64,000 nucleotides of DNA from Bufo bufo (GCF_905171765.1 NC_053390.1:162260666-162324665); one strand, 5' to 3'. Positions 31,631 to 43,439 are shown, counted from the first letter of the stretch. Numbers and translations: made by a program. The notes: generated by a model not told the origin, from the sequence alone.

Positions 31631-32945
31631 CTAAATAAAACACCCAAAGGAAATCTGTTCATTTAGTCCCATTGGAAACACTGTTTTGAGGCGGTATATC
31701 CACTGGGCTTCCTTGCGGAGAATCCTATTATCCCAGTCGCCACCCCTTGGAGACTGTCGTATAACTTCAATGACCTGGAATTTTAGTGTACTCACGTCGC
31801 CATCGTGTACCTCAAGCACATGACGTGCGATCGGTTTGTCTCTACGGTTCCTGACATCACCTAGGTCAGGGCTGGCCAACCTGCGGCTCTCCAGCTGTTG
31901 CAAAACTACAACTCCCAGCATGCCCAGACAGCCTACAACTATCAGCCTACAGCATGGCATGGTGGGAATTGTAGTTTTACAACAGCTGGAGAGCCGCAGG
32001 TTGGCAAGCCCTGACCTAGGTGTTCCCCAACCCGTCTCCTGAGTTCACGTTTGGTTTTTCCCACGTAACTCAAAGGGCAACTACAGGTACACAGGTAGAC
32101 CACCCCTTAGGTGCGACAGTTGGCAAAGTCCCGTATAGTATATGTTATTCCAGTGCTGACACTAGTAAACACTTTTATTTTAAGATGAATGGGCAGCAAA
32201 CACAGTTTCCGCCACACTTAAAAGTACCCGTTGGTTTGGGATTAAGCCATGTGGTGATTCCTGTTGGTCTTTGGTAGTGACTGTGTACCAATCTGTCCTT
32301 TAAGGAGCGTCCACGTCTATATGTGATCGCTGGTCTGGGGGGGAGCACATCCTTAATATCTGGATCGGTCAGGAGAACATACCAAAATCTACTTAGGATA
32401 CCCCTAACTTTCTGATTTTGGTGATCAAAAGTGCAGATAATTCTGATGGTGTTATCTCCTTTTTTAGCATTCCGGGTCTTGTTTACTAATAGGGCTTGGC
32501 GTTCCGTTTTACTGGAGTGTAAAAATGCATCCCTCAAGACTCGATTGGGATATCCCCGTTGTTGGAATGTCTTGCACATGTCTGCTGCCTGGTGATGGAA
32601 CGATTCATATGAGGAACAATTTCGTCTGACTCTGAGGTACTGTCCTTTTGGGATACCGCGTCTAAGACTCTCAGGGTGATAGCTATCCCACCGCAAAAGG
32701 CTATTGGTGGCCGTCGGTCTCCTGTAAGTTTCGGTATGCAGTTCACCCTGACGCTTAGTAATGCGTATATCCAAAAAGGCAATGCTGTCTCTGTCGCTTT
32801 CAAAGGTGAACCTAAGACCTATATTATTGATGTTGAGGTGAGTAACAAAATCGGAGAAGGACTCACTGGTACCATCCTATATGATAAACACGTAGTCAAT
32901 TCACCAATAACCTCAGATAATCCACCACTTGGCTGTAGAGATAGA
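31631..32945 (-). pseudogene. Penelope-like element ORF: RT C-terminal part and GIY-YIG endonuclease
   Basis: On the minus strand the frame enters RT near 32935. The catalytic box reads IDYVFII where IDD is expected, next to stop codons at TGA and TAG. It then continues cleanly from 32774 with NSLLRWDSYHPESL, YRRGRSLKDRLVHSH and GTFKCGGNCVCCPF, blocks typical of PLE RT thumb and linker. YVGKTKRELRRRVGEH, the GIY-YIG endonuclease core, is readable at about 32090-32030. After a 147-bp hAT MITE plus its duplication it resumes with DVRNRRDKPIARH to a stop at 31631-31633. The frame changes between the CCPF block and the endonuclease core. Element RT and endonuclease act together in target-primed insertion. 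The 5' part is truncated. Dead copy. Confidence 0.85.
31867..32013. mobile_element. hAT MITE (147 bp) inside the PLE endonuclease
   Basis: Ends CAGGGCTGGCCAACCTGCGG and CCGCAGGTTGGCAAGCCCTG are inverted. The 8-bp duplication ACCTAGGT is exact (31859-31866, 32014-32021). The body 'aactacaactcccagcatgcc' is folded against 'ggcatggtgggaattgtagtt'. Confidence 0.9.
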
Positions 32946-32961
32946 GATAAAAAAATATATA

Positions 32962-33285
32962 TTAAAGGGGCTCTCCCACAAAAAAGTGCTACATTTTTCA
33001 AATCAGCACTCAGATCTGAATAGTTATGTAAGTGCATTACATTAATAAAAAATTTAGTACAGCCACTGTGTTATTCCACAAAGTGTATCTGTATAGCACA
33101 CCTGCTGTTTGTTACTTTCCTTATTTCTCTGTTCACCTCCTCCAGAGCAATTGCAACAATGATTGGGGAGATCTCTGGTACCATGTGAGGTACAGGGCTA
33201 GTTCTATCTTTGTTAGAGGCTGTCACATACTTTACTATATCTGCTTTCATTTATTATATTAATCATGGCATAACCCTTTTAACAT
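32962..33285. repeat. MITE-like repeat, same family as 14275-14655
   Basis: Starts 'attaaaggggctctccc' and ends 'ggcataacccttttaac', a weak inverted end pair. Shares internal blocks with the 14.3-kb copy. Confidence 0.6.
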
Positions 33286-33392
33286 ATTTTTCTAACTCTA
33301 AGGGTGCGTCCACACATACATACAGAAAAATCAGTTGCTGATTTTCTGACGTCACCCTATGCATTTTCATATCTCAATATGTTTTCATTGTA

Positions 33393-34718
33393 ATAAGAGA
33401 TAAGCAGGCACACTCTTATATAGGGTACAAACGATAATTTATTGATGGTCTATTATAGTAGATAAAAGGGTAAAAATAAAGTTAGGTGAGGGTACGGGGT
33501 GTGTAGAGTGATCACCAGTAGGTGAAAAGGTGATAGATGTCCTGTGGGGTAGTCCTACGAAAAATATAGGGTTGTGGTGAAAAAACCCGGATATGGGTCT
33601 TATTTAAAATCCTTCAAAAATAGAAAATATATAAGGAGATAAATATATATATTATGTGCACAAAGTCTTGTTTAGGATATATGATGATATATGTGGGAAA
33701 CAATGGAAAAGGGGTAAAAACTTGGAAAAAAATAGTCCTTCTTAAAAATGTGGAAAAATATGAAATAAAACTGAGAATAATAATAAAAATAAAAGTCTTT
33801 CATAAAAATATGGATGATAGAACTGTCTTGCAGTCTTTTATAAAGTGACCACTGTGTGTGGATAAAATCGATTATAATCAAAGATCTTATAATGAGGATG
33901 TTGTCCTGTATTGCCCCTTTGTAGGATCAGTATATGGGGTATCAGGTAAGTAGCAAATTATGCAGAGTGCTGCGCAACAGAGGATGGTGCGTCTATACAA
34001 ATATTACATGTGGGTAATAGTTGTTTTTGTTTGGGATCCATATAACATACTGTATGAAGGCAGAGGTGTTCTGTGCCTGAGTGCGGCGTCCCGCACTGTC
34101 TCTGGCTACAGAAATCACTTACCCTTCTTGACGCTTGTGGCTTGTATCCTTCTGGTCCTCTGGTAGTGGTTCCTGATGGTCGGCTGTAGTGGTCCGATCC
34201 TGCTCTCCAGAGTCAGCGGCGTAGCCTCGTGTTGCCTAGGACGCCGGGGGGCGTGGTTCGCGCGTCTAAGGAGTGACGTAGGTGGTCACGTGATCGCGGA
34301 ATCTTGTTAGGCTTGCTCGCAGTGCTTCTCCTGCTCTGTAGAGAGCGGCAGATAATCCAATGATCCTCTTAATCCTCTTAAACGCGTTTCGGGACTTTAT
34401 CCCTTCATCAGACCCATATCCGGGTTTTTTCACCACAACTCTATATTTTTCGTAGGACTACCCCACAGGACATCTATCACCTTTTCACCTACTGGTGATC
34501 ACTCTACACACCCCGTACCCTCACCTAACTTTATTTTTACCCTTTTATCTACTATAATAGACCATCAATAAATTACCGTTTGTACCCTATATAAGAGTGT
34601 GCCTGCTTATCTCTTATTACTTGTTACTTTATGCTTCTGACTGGGTGAGTCAGACCAAGCAGCCTTGCACCTCTACCATTTGCCTGAGCAGTAGAGCCGT
34701 CTACTCCACTTCTTTACC
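33393..34718. mobile_element. Foldback PLE-derived element (1.33 kb) with a 14-bp target duplication
   Basis: Two 209-bp arms (33392-33600 and 34410-34618) are near-perfect inverted copies around an 809-bp centre, followed by a 100-bp tail. The flanking 14-bp direct repeat ATGTTTTCATTGTA (33379-33392, 34719-34732) is exact. A target duplication of this length and inverted terminal regions suit Penelope-like elements, and the hammerhead-like motif beside the right arm agrees. No RT or endonuclease is present, so it is non-autonomous. Confidence 0.7.
34381..34411 (-). ncRNA. Hammerhead ribozyme-like motif in the foldback element
   Basis: Minus strand: CTGATGA, then GGGA-TAAAG-TCCC as a good helix II hairpin, then GAAACGCG. 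The usual cleavage triplet GTC reads GTT, and helix I is not evident, so it may be inactive. The first box overlaps the start of the right inverted arm. Confidence 0.45.
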
Positions 34719-34732
34719 ATGTTTTCATTGTA

Positions 34733-35221
34733 CATGTATTTCCTTTTCCATCTCATGATTTTATTAACTGCATGTTCCCGTTCCCGCAGTTTGCCTCTGT
34801 CGATTATTTCTTCAATAGTCTAACCATAAAGAAGATATTAGAACTGACCCATAACTTTAATCCTTCCCTCTTCATTCCGCTGAAATCTCCTAGGATTCCA
34901 TACATGCATTCATTTTTTGCCTGACTGAATTTTTTATGTGTTCCCATTTGAATTTATCAAAAGGGAAATATTTGAAGTCAGTTTTGCTTGAATCTGCATT
35001 GGAGTACTTTGCATCAAATTTATGAAATGTACATTATTCGATAACTTTGGTGCATCTTTAAACCTAACACTTTTCTATACAAATGCTAGTTTTCACTACT
35101 GGAGTGACTGTGGGGCATTTTTGTGACTCTTTCAAAAAGTGCCAGTAATAAATCTGGAGTGAAACTCGTTAACACAGCTAACCATTCCCACTTTTCCAAT
35201 GCTAATTTTTGATGCAAGTAA
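34733..35221. other. No feature recognised
   Basis: AT-rich, no ORF or repeat that I can name. Confidence 0.5.
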
Positions 35222-35799
35222 CCCCTTCAGGACCCTGCCATTTTTCACCTTAACCACCTCAGCCCCCAGTGCTTAAACACCCTGAAAGACCAGGCCACTT
35301 TTTACACTTCTGACCTACACTACTTTCACCGTTTATTGCTCGGTCATGCAACTTACCACCCAAATGAATTTTACCTCCTTTTCTTCTCACTAATAGAGCT
35401 TTCATTTGGTGGTATTTCATTGCTGCTGACATTTTTACTTTTTTTGTTATTAATCGAACTTTAACGATTTTTTTGCAAAAAAATGACATTTTTCACTTTC
35501 AGTTGTAAAATTTTGCAAAAAAAACGAGATCCATATATAAATTTTGCTCTAAATTTATTGTTCTACATGTCTTTGATAAAAAAAAAATGTTTGGGTAAAA
35601 AAAAAATGGTTTGGGTAAAAGTTATAGCGTTTACAAACTATGGTACAAAAATGTGAATTTCCGCTTTTTGAAGCAGCTCTGACTTTCTGAGCACCTGTCA
35701 TGTTTCCTGAGGTTCTACAATGGCCAGACAGTACAAACACCCCACAAATGACCCCATTTCGGAAAGTACACACCCTAAGGTATTCGCTGATGGGCATAG

Positions 35800-36700
35800 T
35801 GAGTTCATAGAACTTTTTATTTTTTGTCACAAGTTAGCGGAAAATGATGATTTTTTTTTTTTTTCTTACAAAGTCTCATATTCCACTAACTTGTGACAAA
35901 AAATAAAAAGTTCTATGAACTCACTATGCCCATCACGAAATACCTTGGGGTCTCTTCTTTCCAAAATGGGGTCACTTGTGGGGTGGTTATACTGCCCTGG
36001 CATTCTATGGGCCCAAATGTGTGGTAAGGAGTTTGAAATCAAATTCTGTAAAAAATGACCTGTGAAATCCGAAAGGTGCTCTTTGGAATATGGGCCCCTT
36101 TGCCCACCTAGGCTGCAAAAAAGTGTCACACATCTGGTATCTCCGTACTCAGGAGAAGTTGGGGAATGTGTTTTGGGGTGTCATTTTACATATACCCATG
36201 CTGGGTGAGAGAAATATCTTGGCAAAATACAACTTTTCCCATTTTTTTATACAAAGTTGGCATTTGACCAAGATATTTATCTCACCCAGCATGGGTATAT
36301 GTAAAATGACACCCCAAAACACATTCCCCAACTTCTCCTGAGTACGGCGATACCAGATGTGTGACACTTTTTTGCAGCCTAGGTGTGCAAAGGGGCCCAT
36401 ATTCCAAAGAGCACCTTTCGGATTTCACAGGTCATTTACCTACTTACCACACATTAGGGCCCCTGGAAAATGCCAGGGCAGTATAAATACCCCACATGTG
36501 ACCCCATTTTGGAAAGAAGACACCCCAAGGTATTCAATGAGGGGCATGGCGAGTTCATAGAATTTTTTTTTTTTGGCATAAGTTAGTGGAAGTTGATATT
36601 TTTTATTTTTTTCTCACAAAGTCTCCCTTTCCGCTAACTTGGGACAAAAATTTCAATCTTTCATTGACTCAATATGCCCCTCACGGAATACCTGGGGGTG
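35800..36700. repeat. Chain of large inverted repeats
   Basis: Three foldback centres lie near 35868, 36244 and 36610. The middle one pairs about 36060-36225 with 36265-36430, so the same 83-codon open frame (starting MGPFAHLGCKK) appears on both strands. These frames are a by-product of the palindrome. Confidence 0.9.
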
Positions 36701-36949
36701 TTTTCTTTCCGAAATGGGGTCACATGTGGGGTATTTATACTGCCCTGGCATTCTAGGGGCCCTAAAGCGTGAGAAAAAGGCTGGAATATAAATGTCTAAA
36801 AAATTTTACGCATTTGGATTCCGTGAGGGGTATGGTGAGTTCATGTGAGATTTTAGTTTTTGACACAAGTTAGTGGAATATGAGACTTTGTAAGAAAAAA
36901 AAAAAATAATTCCGCTAACTTGGGCCAAAAAAATGTCTGAATGGAGCCT

Positions 36950-37165
36950 TACAGAGGGGTGATCAATGACAGGGGGGTGATCAATGACAGGGGGGTGATC
37001 AATGACAGGGGGGGTGATCAATGACAGGGGGGGTGATCAATGACAGGGGGGGTGATCAATGACAGGGGGGTGATCAATGACAGGGGGGTGATCAATGACA
37101 GGGGGGGTGATCAATGACAGGGGTGGTGATCAATGACAGGGGTGGTGATCAATGACAGGGGGGTG
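36950..37165. repeat. Short satellite, 'ggggggtgatcaatgaca'
   Basis: About a dozen copies of a 17-19 bp unit, with variable G-run length. Confidence 0.95.
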
Positions 37166-37187
37166 ATCAGAGAGTCTATATGGGGTG

Positions 37188-38530
37188 ATCACCCCCCTGT
37201 CATTGATCACCCCACTGTAAGGCTCCATTCAGATGTCCGTATGTGTTTTGCGGATCCGATCCATGTATCCGTGGATCCGTAAAAATCATACGGACATCTG
37301 AATGCAGCATGACAGGGGGGGGGGTGATCAATGACAGGGGGGGGGGGGTGATCAATGACAGGGGGGGTGATCAGGGAGTCTATATGGGGTGATCACCCCC
37401 CCTGGAAGGCTCCAGGGAGACGCCTGTATGTGTTTTGCGGATCCGATCCATCTATCAGTGGATCCGTAAAAATCATGCGGACATCTGAATGGAGCTTTAC
37501 AGGGGGTTGATCAATGACAGGGGTGTAATCAATGACAGGGGGGTGATCAGGGAGTCTATATGGGGTGATAACCACAGTCATTGATCACGCCCCTGTAAGG
37601 CTTCATTCAGACGTCCGTATGCGTTTTGCGGATCTGATCCATCTATCAGTGGATCCGTAAAAATCATGCGGACATCTGAATGGAGCTTTACAGGGGGTTG
37701 ATCAATGACAGGGGTGTAATCAATGACAGGGGGGTAATCAGGGAGTCTATATGGGGTGATAACCACAGTCATTGATCACGCCCCTGTAAGGCTTCATTCA
37801 GACGTCCTTATGCGTTTTGCGGATCTGATCCATCTATCAGTGGATCCGTAAAAATCATGCAGACATCTGAATGGAGCTTTACAGGGGGTTGATCAATGAC
37901 AGGGGTGTAATCAATGACAGGGGGGTGATCAGGGAGTCTATATGGGGTGATCACCACAGTCATTGATCACGCCCCTGTAAGGCTTCATTCAGACGTCCGT
38001 ATGCGTTTTGCGGATCCGATCCATCTATCAGTGGATCCGTAAAAATCATGCGGACATCTGAATGGAGCTTTACAGGGGGTTGATCAATGAAAGGGGTGTA
38101 ATCAATGACAGGGGGGTGATCAGGGAGTCTATATGGGGTGATCACCACAGTCATTGATCACGCCCCTGTAAGGCTTCATTTAGACGTCCGTATGCGTTTT
38201 GCGGATCCGATCCATCTATCAGTGGATCCGTAAAAATCATGCGGACATCTGAATGGAGCTTTACAGGGGGTTGATCAATGACAGGGTTGTAATCAATGAC
38301 AGGAGGGTGATCAGGGAGTCTATATGGGGTGATCACCACAGTCATTGATCACGCCCCTGTAAGGCTTCTTTCAGACGTCCGTATGCGTTTTGCGGATCCG
38401 ATCCATCTATCAGTGGATCCGTAAAAATCATGCGGACATCTGAATGGAGCTTTACAGGGGGTTGATCAATGACAGGGGGGTAATCAATGACAGGGGGGTG
38501 ATCAGGGAGTCTATATGGGGTGATCAGGGG
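37188..38530. repeat. 191-bp satellite (about 6 regular copies)
   Basis: The marker 'gtctatatggggtgat' occurs at 37174, 37378, 37554, 37745, 37936, 38127, 38318 and 38509; the last five intervals are exactly 191 bp. Each unit contains a foldback ('cgtccgtatgcgttttgcggatc' to 'catgcggacatctgaatggagc') resembling the ends of Harbinger-type MITEs, so a MITE copy seems to have been amplified with the 18-bp satellite. Confidence 0.95.
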
Positions 38531-39965
38531 TGATCAGGGGCTAATAAGGGGTTAATAAGTGACGGGGGGGGTGTAGTGTAGTGTAGTGGTGCTTGGTGCT
38601 ACTTTACTGAGCTACCTGTGTCCTCTGGTGGTCGATCCAAACAAAGGGGACCACCAGAGGACCAGGTAGCAGGTATATTAGACGCTGTTATCAAAACAGC
38701 GTCTAATATACCTGTTAGGGGTTAAAAAAAACACATCTCCAGCCTGCCAGCGAAAGATCGCCGCTGGCAGGCTGGAGATCAACTCTCTTACCTTCCGTTC
38801 CTGTGAGCGTGCGCGCCTGTGTGCGCGCGTTCACAGGAAATCTCGCGTCTCGCGAGATGACGCGTAGATGCGTGATTGTGCGCAGCGCTGCCACCTCCGG
38901 AACGCGATCCTGCGTTAGGCGGTCCGGAGGTGGTTAAGGACCAGGCCATTTTTTGCAAATCTGTTGTGTTACTTTATGTGGTGATTACTTTAAAACACTT
39001 TTACTTATCCAGGCCATTTTGAGATTGTTTTCTCGTCACATATTGTACTTAATGACAGTGGTAAATTTGAGTCAAAATATTTCATTTTTATTTATAAAAA
39101 AAAATTAAAAATTTACCCAAATGTTTGAAAAATTAGCAATTTTCACATTTTCTATTTCTCTGCTTTTAAAACAGATAGTGATAGCTCATAAAATAGTTAT
39201 TACTTTACATTTCCCATATGTCTACTTCATGTTTGGATCATTTTGTAAATTACATTTTCTTCTTTTTGGGACGTTGGAAGGCTTAGAAGTTTAGAAGCAA
39301 ATGTTAAAATTTTTCAGAAAATTTCCAAAACCCACTTTTAAAGGACAAGTTCAGGTCTGAAGTCACTTTGTGAGGCTTACATAATAGAAACCACCCAAAA
39401 ATGGCCATATTTTAGAAACTACACCCCTCAAGGTATTCAAAACTTATTTTACAAACTTTTTTAACCATTTAGGTGTCTCACAAGAATTAAAGGAAAATGT
39501 AGATGATATTTCAGAATTTCACTTTTTTGGCAGATTTTCCATTTTAATCAATTTTTTCCAGCAACAAAGCAAGGGTTAACAGCCAAACAAATTCTATATT
39601 TATTACCCTGATTCTGTAGTTTACAGAAAAACCCCATATGTGGTCGTAAACTGCTGTAAGGGCATACGGCACAGAGCAGAAGGAAAGGAACGCCATATGG
39701 TTTTTGGAAGGCAGATCTCACTGGGATAACTTTAAGTTGCCATGTCACATTTGAAGACCCCCTAATGCACCCCTAGAGTAGAAACTCCAAAAAACTGACC
39801 CCATTGTGGAAACTATGGGATAAGGTGGCAGTTTTGTTGGTACTATTTTAGGCTACATATGATTTTTGGTTGCTCTATATTACACTTTTTATGAGGCAAG
39901 GTAACAAAAAATAGCTGTTCTGGTACAGTTTTTATTTTATATTTACAGAGTTCATCAGACAGGTT

Positions 39966-40340
39966 AGGCATTTGTATTGTGCAGCAGTTGTGTGTGGTTC
40001 TGCTGAGATACCACAGCCATACAGAGGGACAAATGCTGTTGGAACAACTAATTGTAACTGGTGTGATATACCAGTTTCCCCCCCAGAAAAACTGATTGAG
40101 TGTGATATACCTATAATATTATTTCTATATAGTGCATTTGTATTGTGTAGCAGTTGTGTGTGGTTCTCCAGCAATACCGCAGCTATACAAAGGGACAAAC
40201 ATTATTGGAACAACTAATTGCAACTGGTGTGATATACCTGTTGGCCCCCAAAAAATGATTAAGGGGTTTGATATACCTGCTTCCAGCAAATAATCATTAA
40301 GTGGTTCTATATACCTGCTTCCACAAATACTGCTCTTCTA
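39966..40340 (+). repeat. 5' subterminal repeats of the hAT relic
   Basis: 'catttgtattgtg.agcagttgtgtgtggttct' occurs at about 39969 and 40134 (165 bp apart), with 'ggtgtgatatacc' repeated four to five times. Noncoding. Confidence 0.65.
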
Positions 40341-43330
40341 TAGGGACTTTATCACAGGGTCATTTTGAAAACGACAGGCAGAGGAATAGGCAGGCCATTC
40401 CACAGGGGTGGTAGGGGTCGGGCAGATGCACCAGGCTGGAGCCTAAGTGGGAAGTTGGAGAAGGTGCGTGCGATTACGTCAAAGGACGCAGCAGAGTTGG
40501 TTGAGTGGCTCACTCAGCCTTCCGCTTCTGCACCCTCCTCATCATCTGTATCAGCACCCTCCTCACTCTCTGCTGTGTGCACCCCCAAAGACACCACCAC
40601 CACCATAGCCCCTCCAACTTGAGTCAGAGGAATTATTTTCCCATCCATTCCCAGACCTTAACAATGTGCAGCCATTCTTGGCATTGGATGAGGAAGAGGA
40701 GGTAGCAATGGCCGCCACCCAGCGGTCTGATGACAGTACCCAGATCAGCCCAAGGAGGTTGGTTCCCGCTGGTGCTGCCTACTCTGAGGGAGTAATTTCA
40801 GTGGTGGTGAAGGTGACGGTGATGACGTGTCGATGGACGTTACGTTGGTGCCCACAAGAGAGTAAGAGGAGGGGAGTTCAGAGGGAGAGATGGAGCAGCA
40901 GATAGGGAGGAGAAGGAGGAAAAGCAGTCAGAACTCGCAGTGCACAGGAGGCAAAAAGCAGACTGCAAATGAATTTGGAGCAAGCTGCTGACAATAGTGT
41001 TTCCATCTGCAGCCTGTGCAGTCAACACATAAGTCGCGGTAAGCCCAACACTCACCTAGGGACAACCGCCTTAAGAAGGCACCTGGCCTCCCATCACTGA
41101 GCCCAGTGGGAGCAACACCATCATAACCCACAAAGCAACACTCTTGGCGCTCCACGTCCTGCCTCTTCTCCTTCTCCTCTCTCCTCCAATTTGTCCACCA
41201 CTCCACCTTCCACCGTGCCATCATCGCATTCATCTGGCAAAAGGCAGGCTTCCGTGGCCAAAATGTTAGAACGTAAAAAGTTGATAACGCCGGATAACCC
41301 TCTTGCCCAACGGCTGACCGCCGGCTTGTCGGAACTGCTAGCCCGCCAACTACTGCCATATAAACTGGTGGACCCGGAGGCCTTTAGAAAATTTGTGGCC
41401 ATTGGCACATCACAATAGAAGGTCCCAGGAAGGAAATATTTCTCCCAAAAGGGCATCCCAGAGCTATATGGCCATGTTCAGCGGCAAGTGAATGTATCTC
41501 TGGTACACAGTGTAAGTGCCAAAATACATCTGACCACAGACATGTGGTCTAGCAAACACGGGCAGGGAGGGTACATAACTTTTACAGCCCACTGGATGAA
41601 CCTTCTGACGGCTGTCAAGCATGAAACCGTGGCACCCGTGTGGATTTTGTGTTACCGCCACGGATTGCATGCAGGCCTGCCTCTTCTTCTCCTCCTCTTA
41701 CTTCATCCTCGGCTGACTCCTCCTTTTCCACTGCTACCGTCTCATCTGCTGAACCCCCCCCCCAGCTCCCCAGAACCTATTCGACGTGCCAGGTGAGATG
41801 TTGCCATGCTGTGCTGCAGTTGTTGTGCCTGGAAGCCAAGAGCCACACCGGTTCTGCACTCCTTTCAGCTCTTCGGTCACAGGCCGATCAGCAGCCAACC
41901 CCACACAATTGGACAGTTGGTAAAATTGCATGACACACATCCTGAACTTAGTCGTGCAGCTATTTGTTGCCAAATACCTCGGGGTCCAGGACGTCTTGCG
42001 GCAGGCCAGGAAAACCTCTGGCCATTTTAGATAATCTTACACGGCCATGGCTCGCCTTGCTAACGTTCAACGGCGACACCACTTGCAAGTCAGACGTCTG
42101 ATCTGTGACTTCCCCACGCGCTGGAACTCCACCTTGTATATGCTCAATAGGCTGCTCCAGCAGAAACGTGCCGTTAACGACTACCTGTACGAACTCTGCG
42201 GCAGGATAGGTTCTGGGTAGCTTGGTTTCTTTTCACTGCTCCAGTGGCTGCTCATGCGTGACACATGCAGACTTCTGCGGCCATTTGATGAGATCACCAA
42301 ACTGGCCAGTCGCAGCCAGGGCGCCATCAATGACATCGTACCTTACGCCTTCTTTCTGGAGCATGCATTGCGTCGTGTCGTTGATTAAGCCGTCGAGGAG
42401 CAGGAGCAGGAAGATGAGGAAGTCGCAATGCTGGATGAATTCCCGGGGGGGAGGCTACTCTATCTGAGACAAGTCAGCGGGAGCCTGAAGAGGAGTCAGA
42501 GGATGGTACCTGGGGAGAGGAGGATGAGGAGGAGCAAGAAGAAATGGCTTTAAATGTTTCTGGGATCCCTGGTGTTATCCGTGGATGGGGGAGGAGACCA
42601 AGGACGACATTCTACTGGGCGATGAGTAGGAGCCAGGCCGCTCCACCACTTCCAATTTAGTGCTAATGAAGGCCTTCATGCTCCAGTGTTTGAAGAGGGA
42701 TCCCCGTATAAAAAGCATAAAGGACAAGGACCAGTACTGGGTGGCAACGTACTTAGACTCCCGGTACAAACACAAAATGGCAGACATGTTACCAGCATCA
42801 CAGAGGGCTGGCAGAATGCATTCCCAGGCCTTGCTGCGAGAGATGCTGCATTCTTCTGTTGCGGGCGCTGGCAGAAGAATTTCCACCCACAGAGAAACTG
42901 TTGCGAGTACCAATCCTACAGCGCATGCAAGAAGAGGGCGGTTTGAAGATGTGTTGGTCATTTTGGATATGAGATTATTCTTACAGCCAATCAATCGACA
43001 GCTGCCCTCCAGATCCAGCCTCAGGGAACGCCTAGACCAACAGGTGTCTGACTACATCGGGTTAACTGCCGATGTGGACACTCTGAGAAGCGAGGAACCC
43101 CTGGACTATTGGATGTGCAGGCTTGACCTGTGGCCAGAGCTGGCACAATTTGCCATGGAACTCTTGGCTTGCTCCTCATCGATTGTCCTGTCCGAAAGGA
43201 CGTTCAGTGCAGCAGGGGGGATTGTGACCAATAAGCGCACTCGCCTAGCTCACGATAGTGTGGACTACCTCACATTTCTAAATATGAATGAGGCATGGAT
43301 CTCGGAGAAATGTGAAACTGTGACGACCAC
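40341..43330 (+). pseudogene. hAT transposase relic (BED type)
   Basis: Pieces in several frames follow the order of a hAT transposase. SGKLEKVRAITSKDAAELVE and a serine-rich tract (40365-40622) come first. A BED finger follows (SICSLCSQHI then LRRHLASHH, about 40990-41100). KKLITPDNPLAQRL and AFRKFVAIG are at 41270-41410, and KIHLTTDMWSSKHGQGGY, the first catalytic block, at about 41521-41578. The C-terminal dimerisation block with SSSIVLSERTFSAAGGIVTN is at about 43170-43240. It has many frameshifts and stops, for example after 42030 and 42467, so it is inactive. It is unrelated at family level to the intact hAT at 27.2 kb. Confidence 0.88.
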
Positions 43331-43439
43331 GTGTTATCGAATTTCAACTATTATCATTTGGTTTTTTTTCAAGAGGGGGGATTTCGTTAGCCATGTGTTT
43401 AATTCAATTTTATATTTTTTGTTCTTTTAAACATATGTA

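Larger units (their letters stand above)
35254..38933. mobile_element. Second TTAA-type element (inner, 3.7 kb)
   Basis: Begins CCACCTCAGCCCCC and ends CCGGAGGTGG, giving a short inverted end. It is flanked by exact TTAA (35250-35253, 38934-38937), and removing it plus one TTAA restores the sequence found in sister copies of the outer element. It contains large alternating palindromes, two satellites and a GC-rich right end. No transposase. Confidence 0.85.
35222..39965. mobile_element. AT-rich TTAA-type element (outer), split by another
   Basis: The left tip 'ccccttcaggaccctgccatttttcacc' (35222-35249) and the continuation from 38938 ('ggaccaggccattttttgcaaatctg') are contiguous in sister copies at 21704 and 48651. 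The continuation runs to about 39965, where the hAT relic's repeats begin. The right end is missing. Confidence 0.75.

Noticed and set aside
32676..33023. 115-codon plus-strand frame
   Set aside because: Shadow of the PLE RT on the opposite strand, extending into an unrelated MITE.
36090..36400. 83-codon frames on both strands
   Set aside because: Produced by the palindrome; the two are mirror copies, with no homology to known proteins that I can see.
37393..38345. Repeated 62-64 codon minus-strand frames (MTVVITPYRLPDHPPVIDY)
   Set aside because: Generated by the 191-bp satellite; 191 is not a multiple of three, so the frame is not maintained along the array.
36950..38530. Possible CRISPR-like array of regular repeats
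   Set aside because: The units are direct satellite copies with no unique spacers, in a eukaryotic transposon context.
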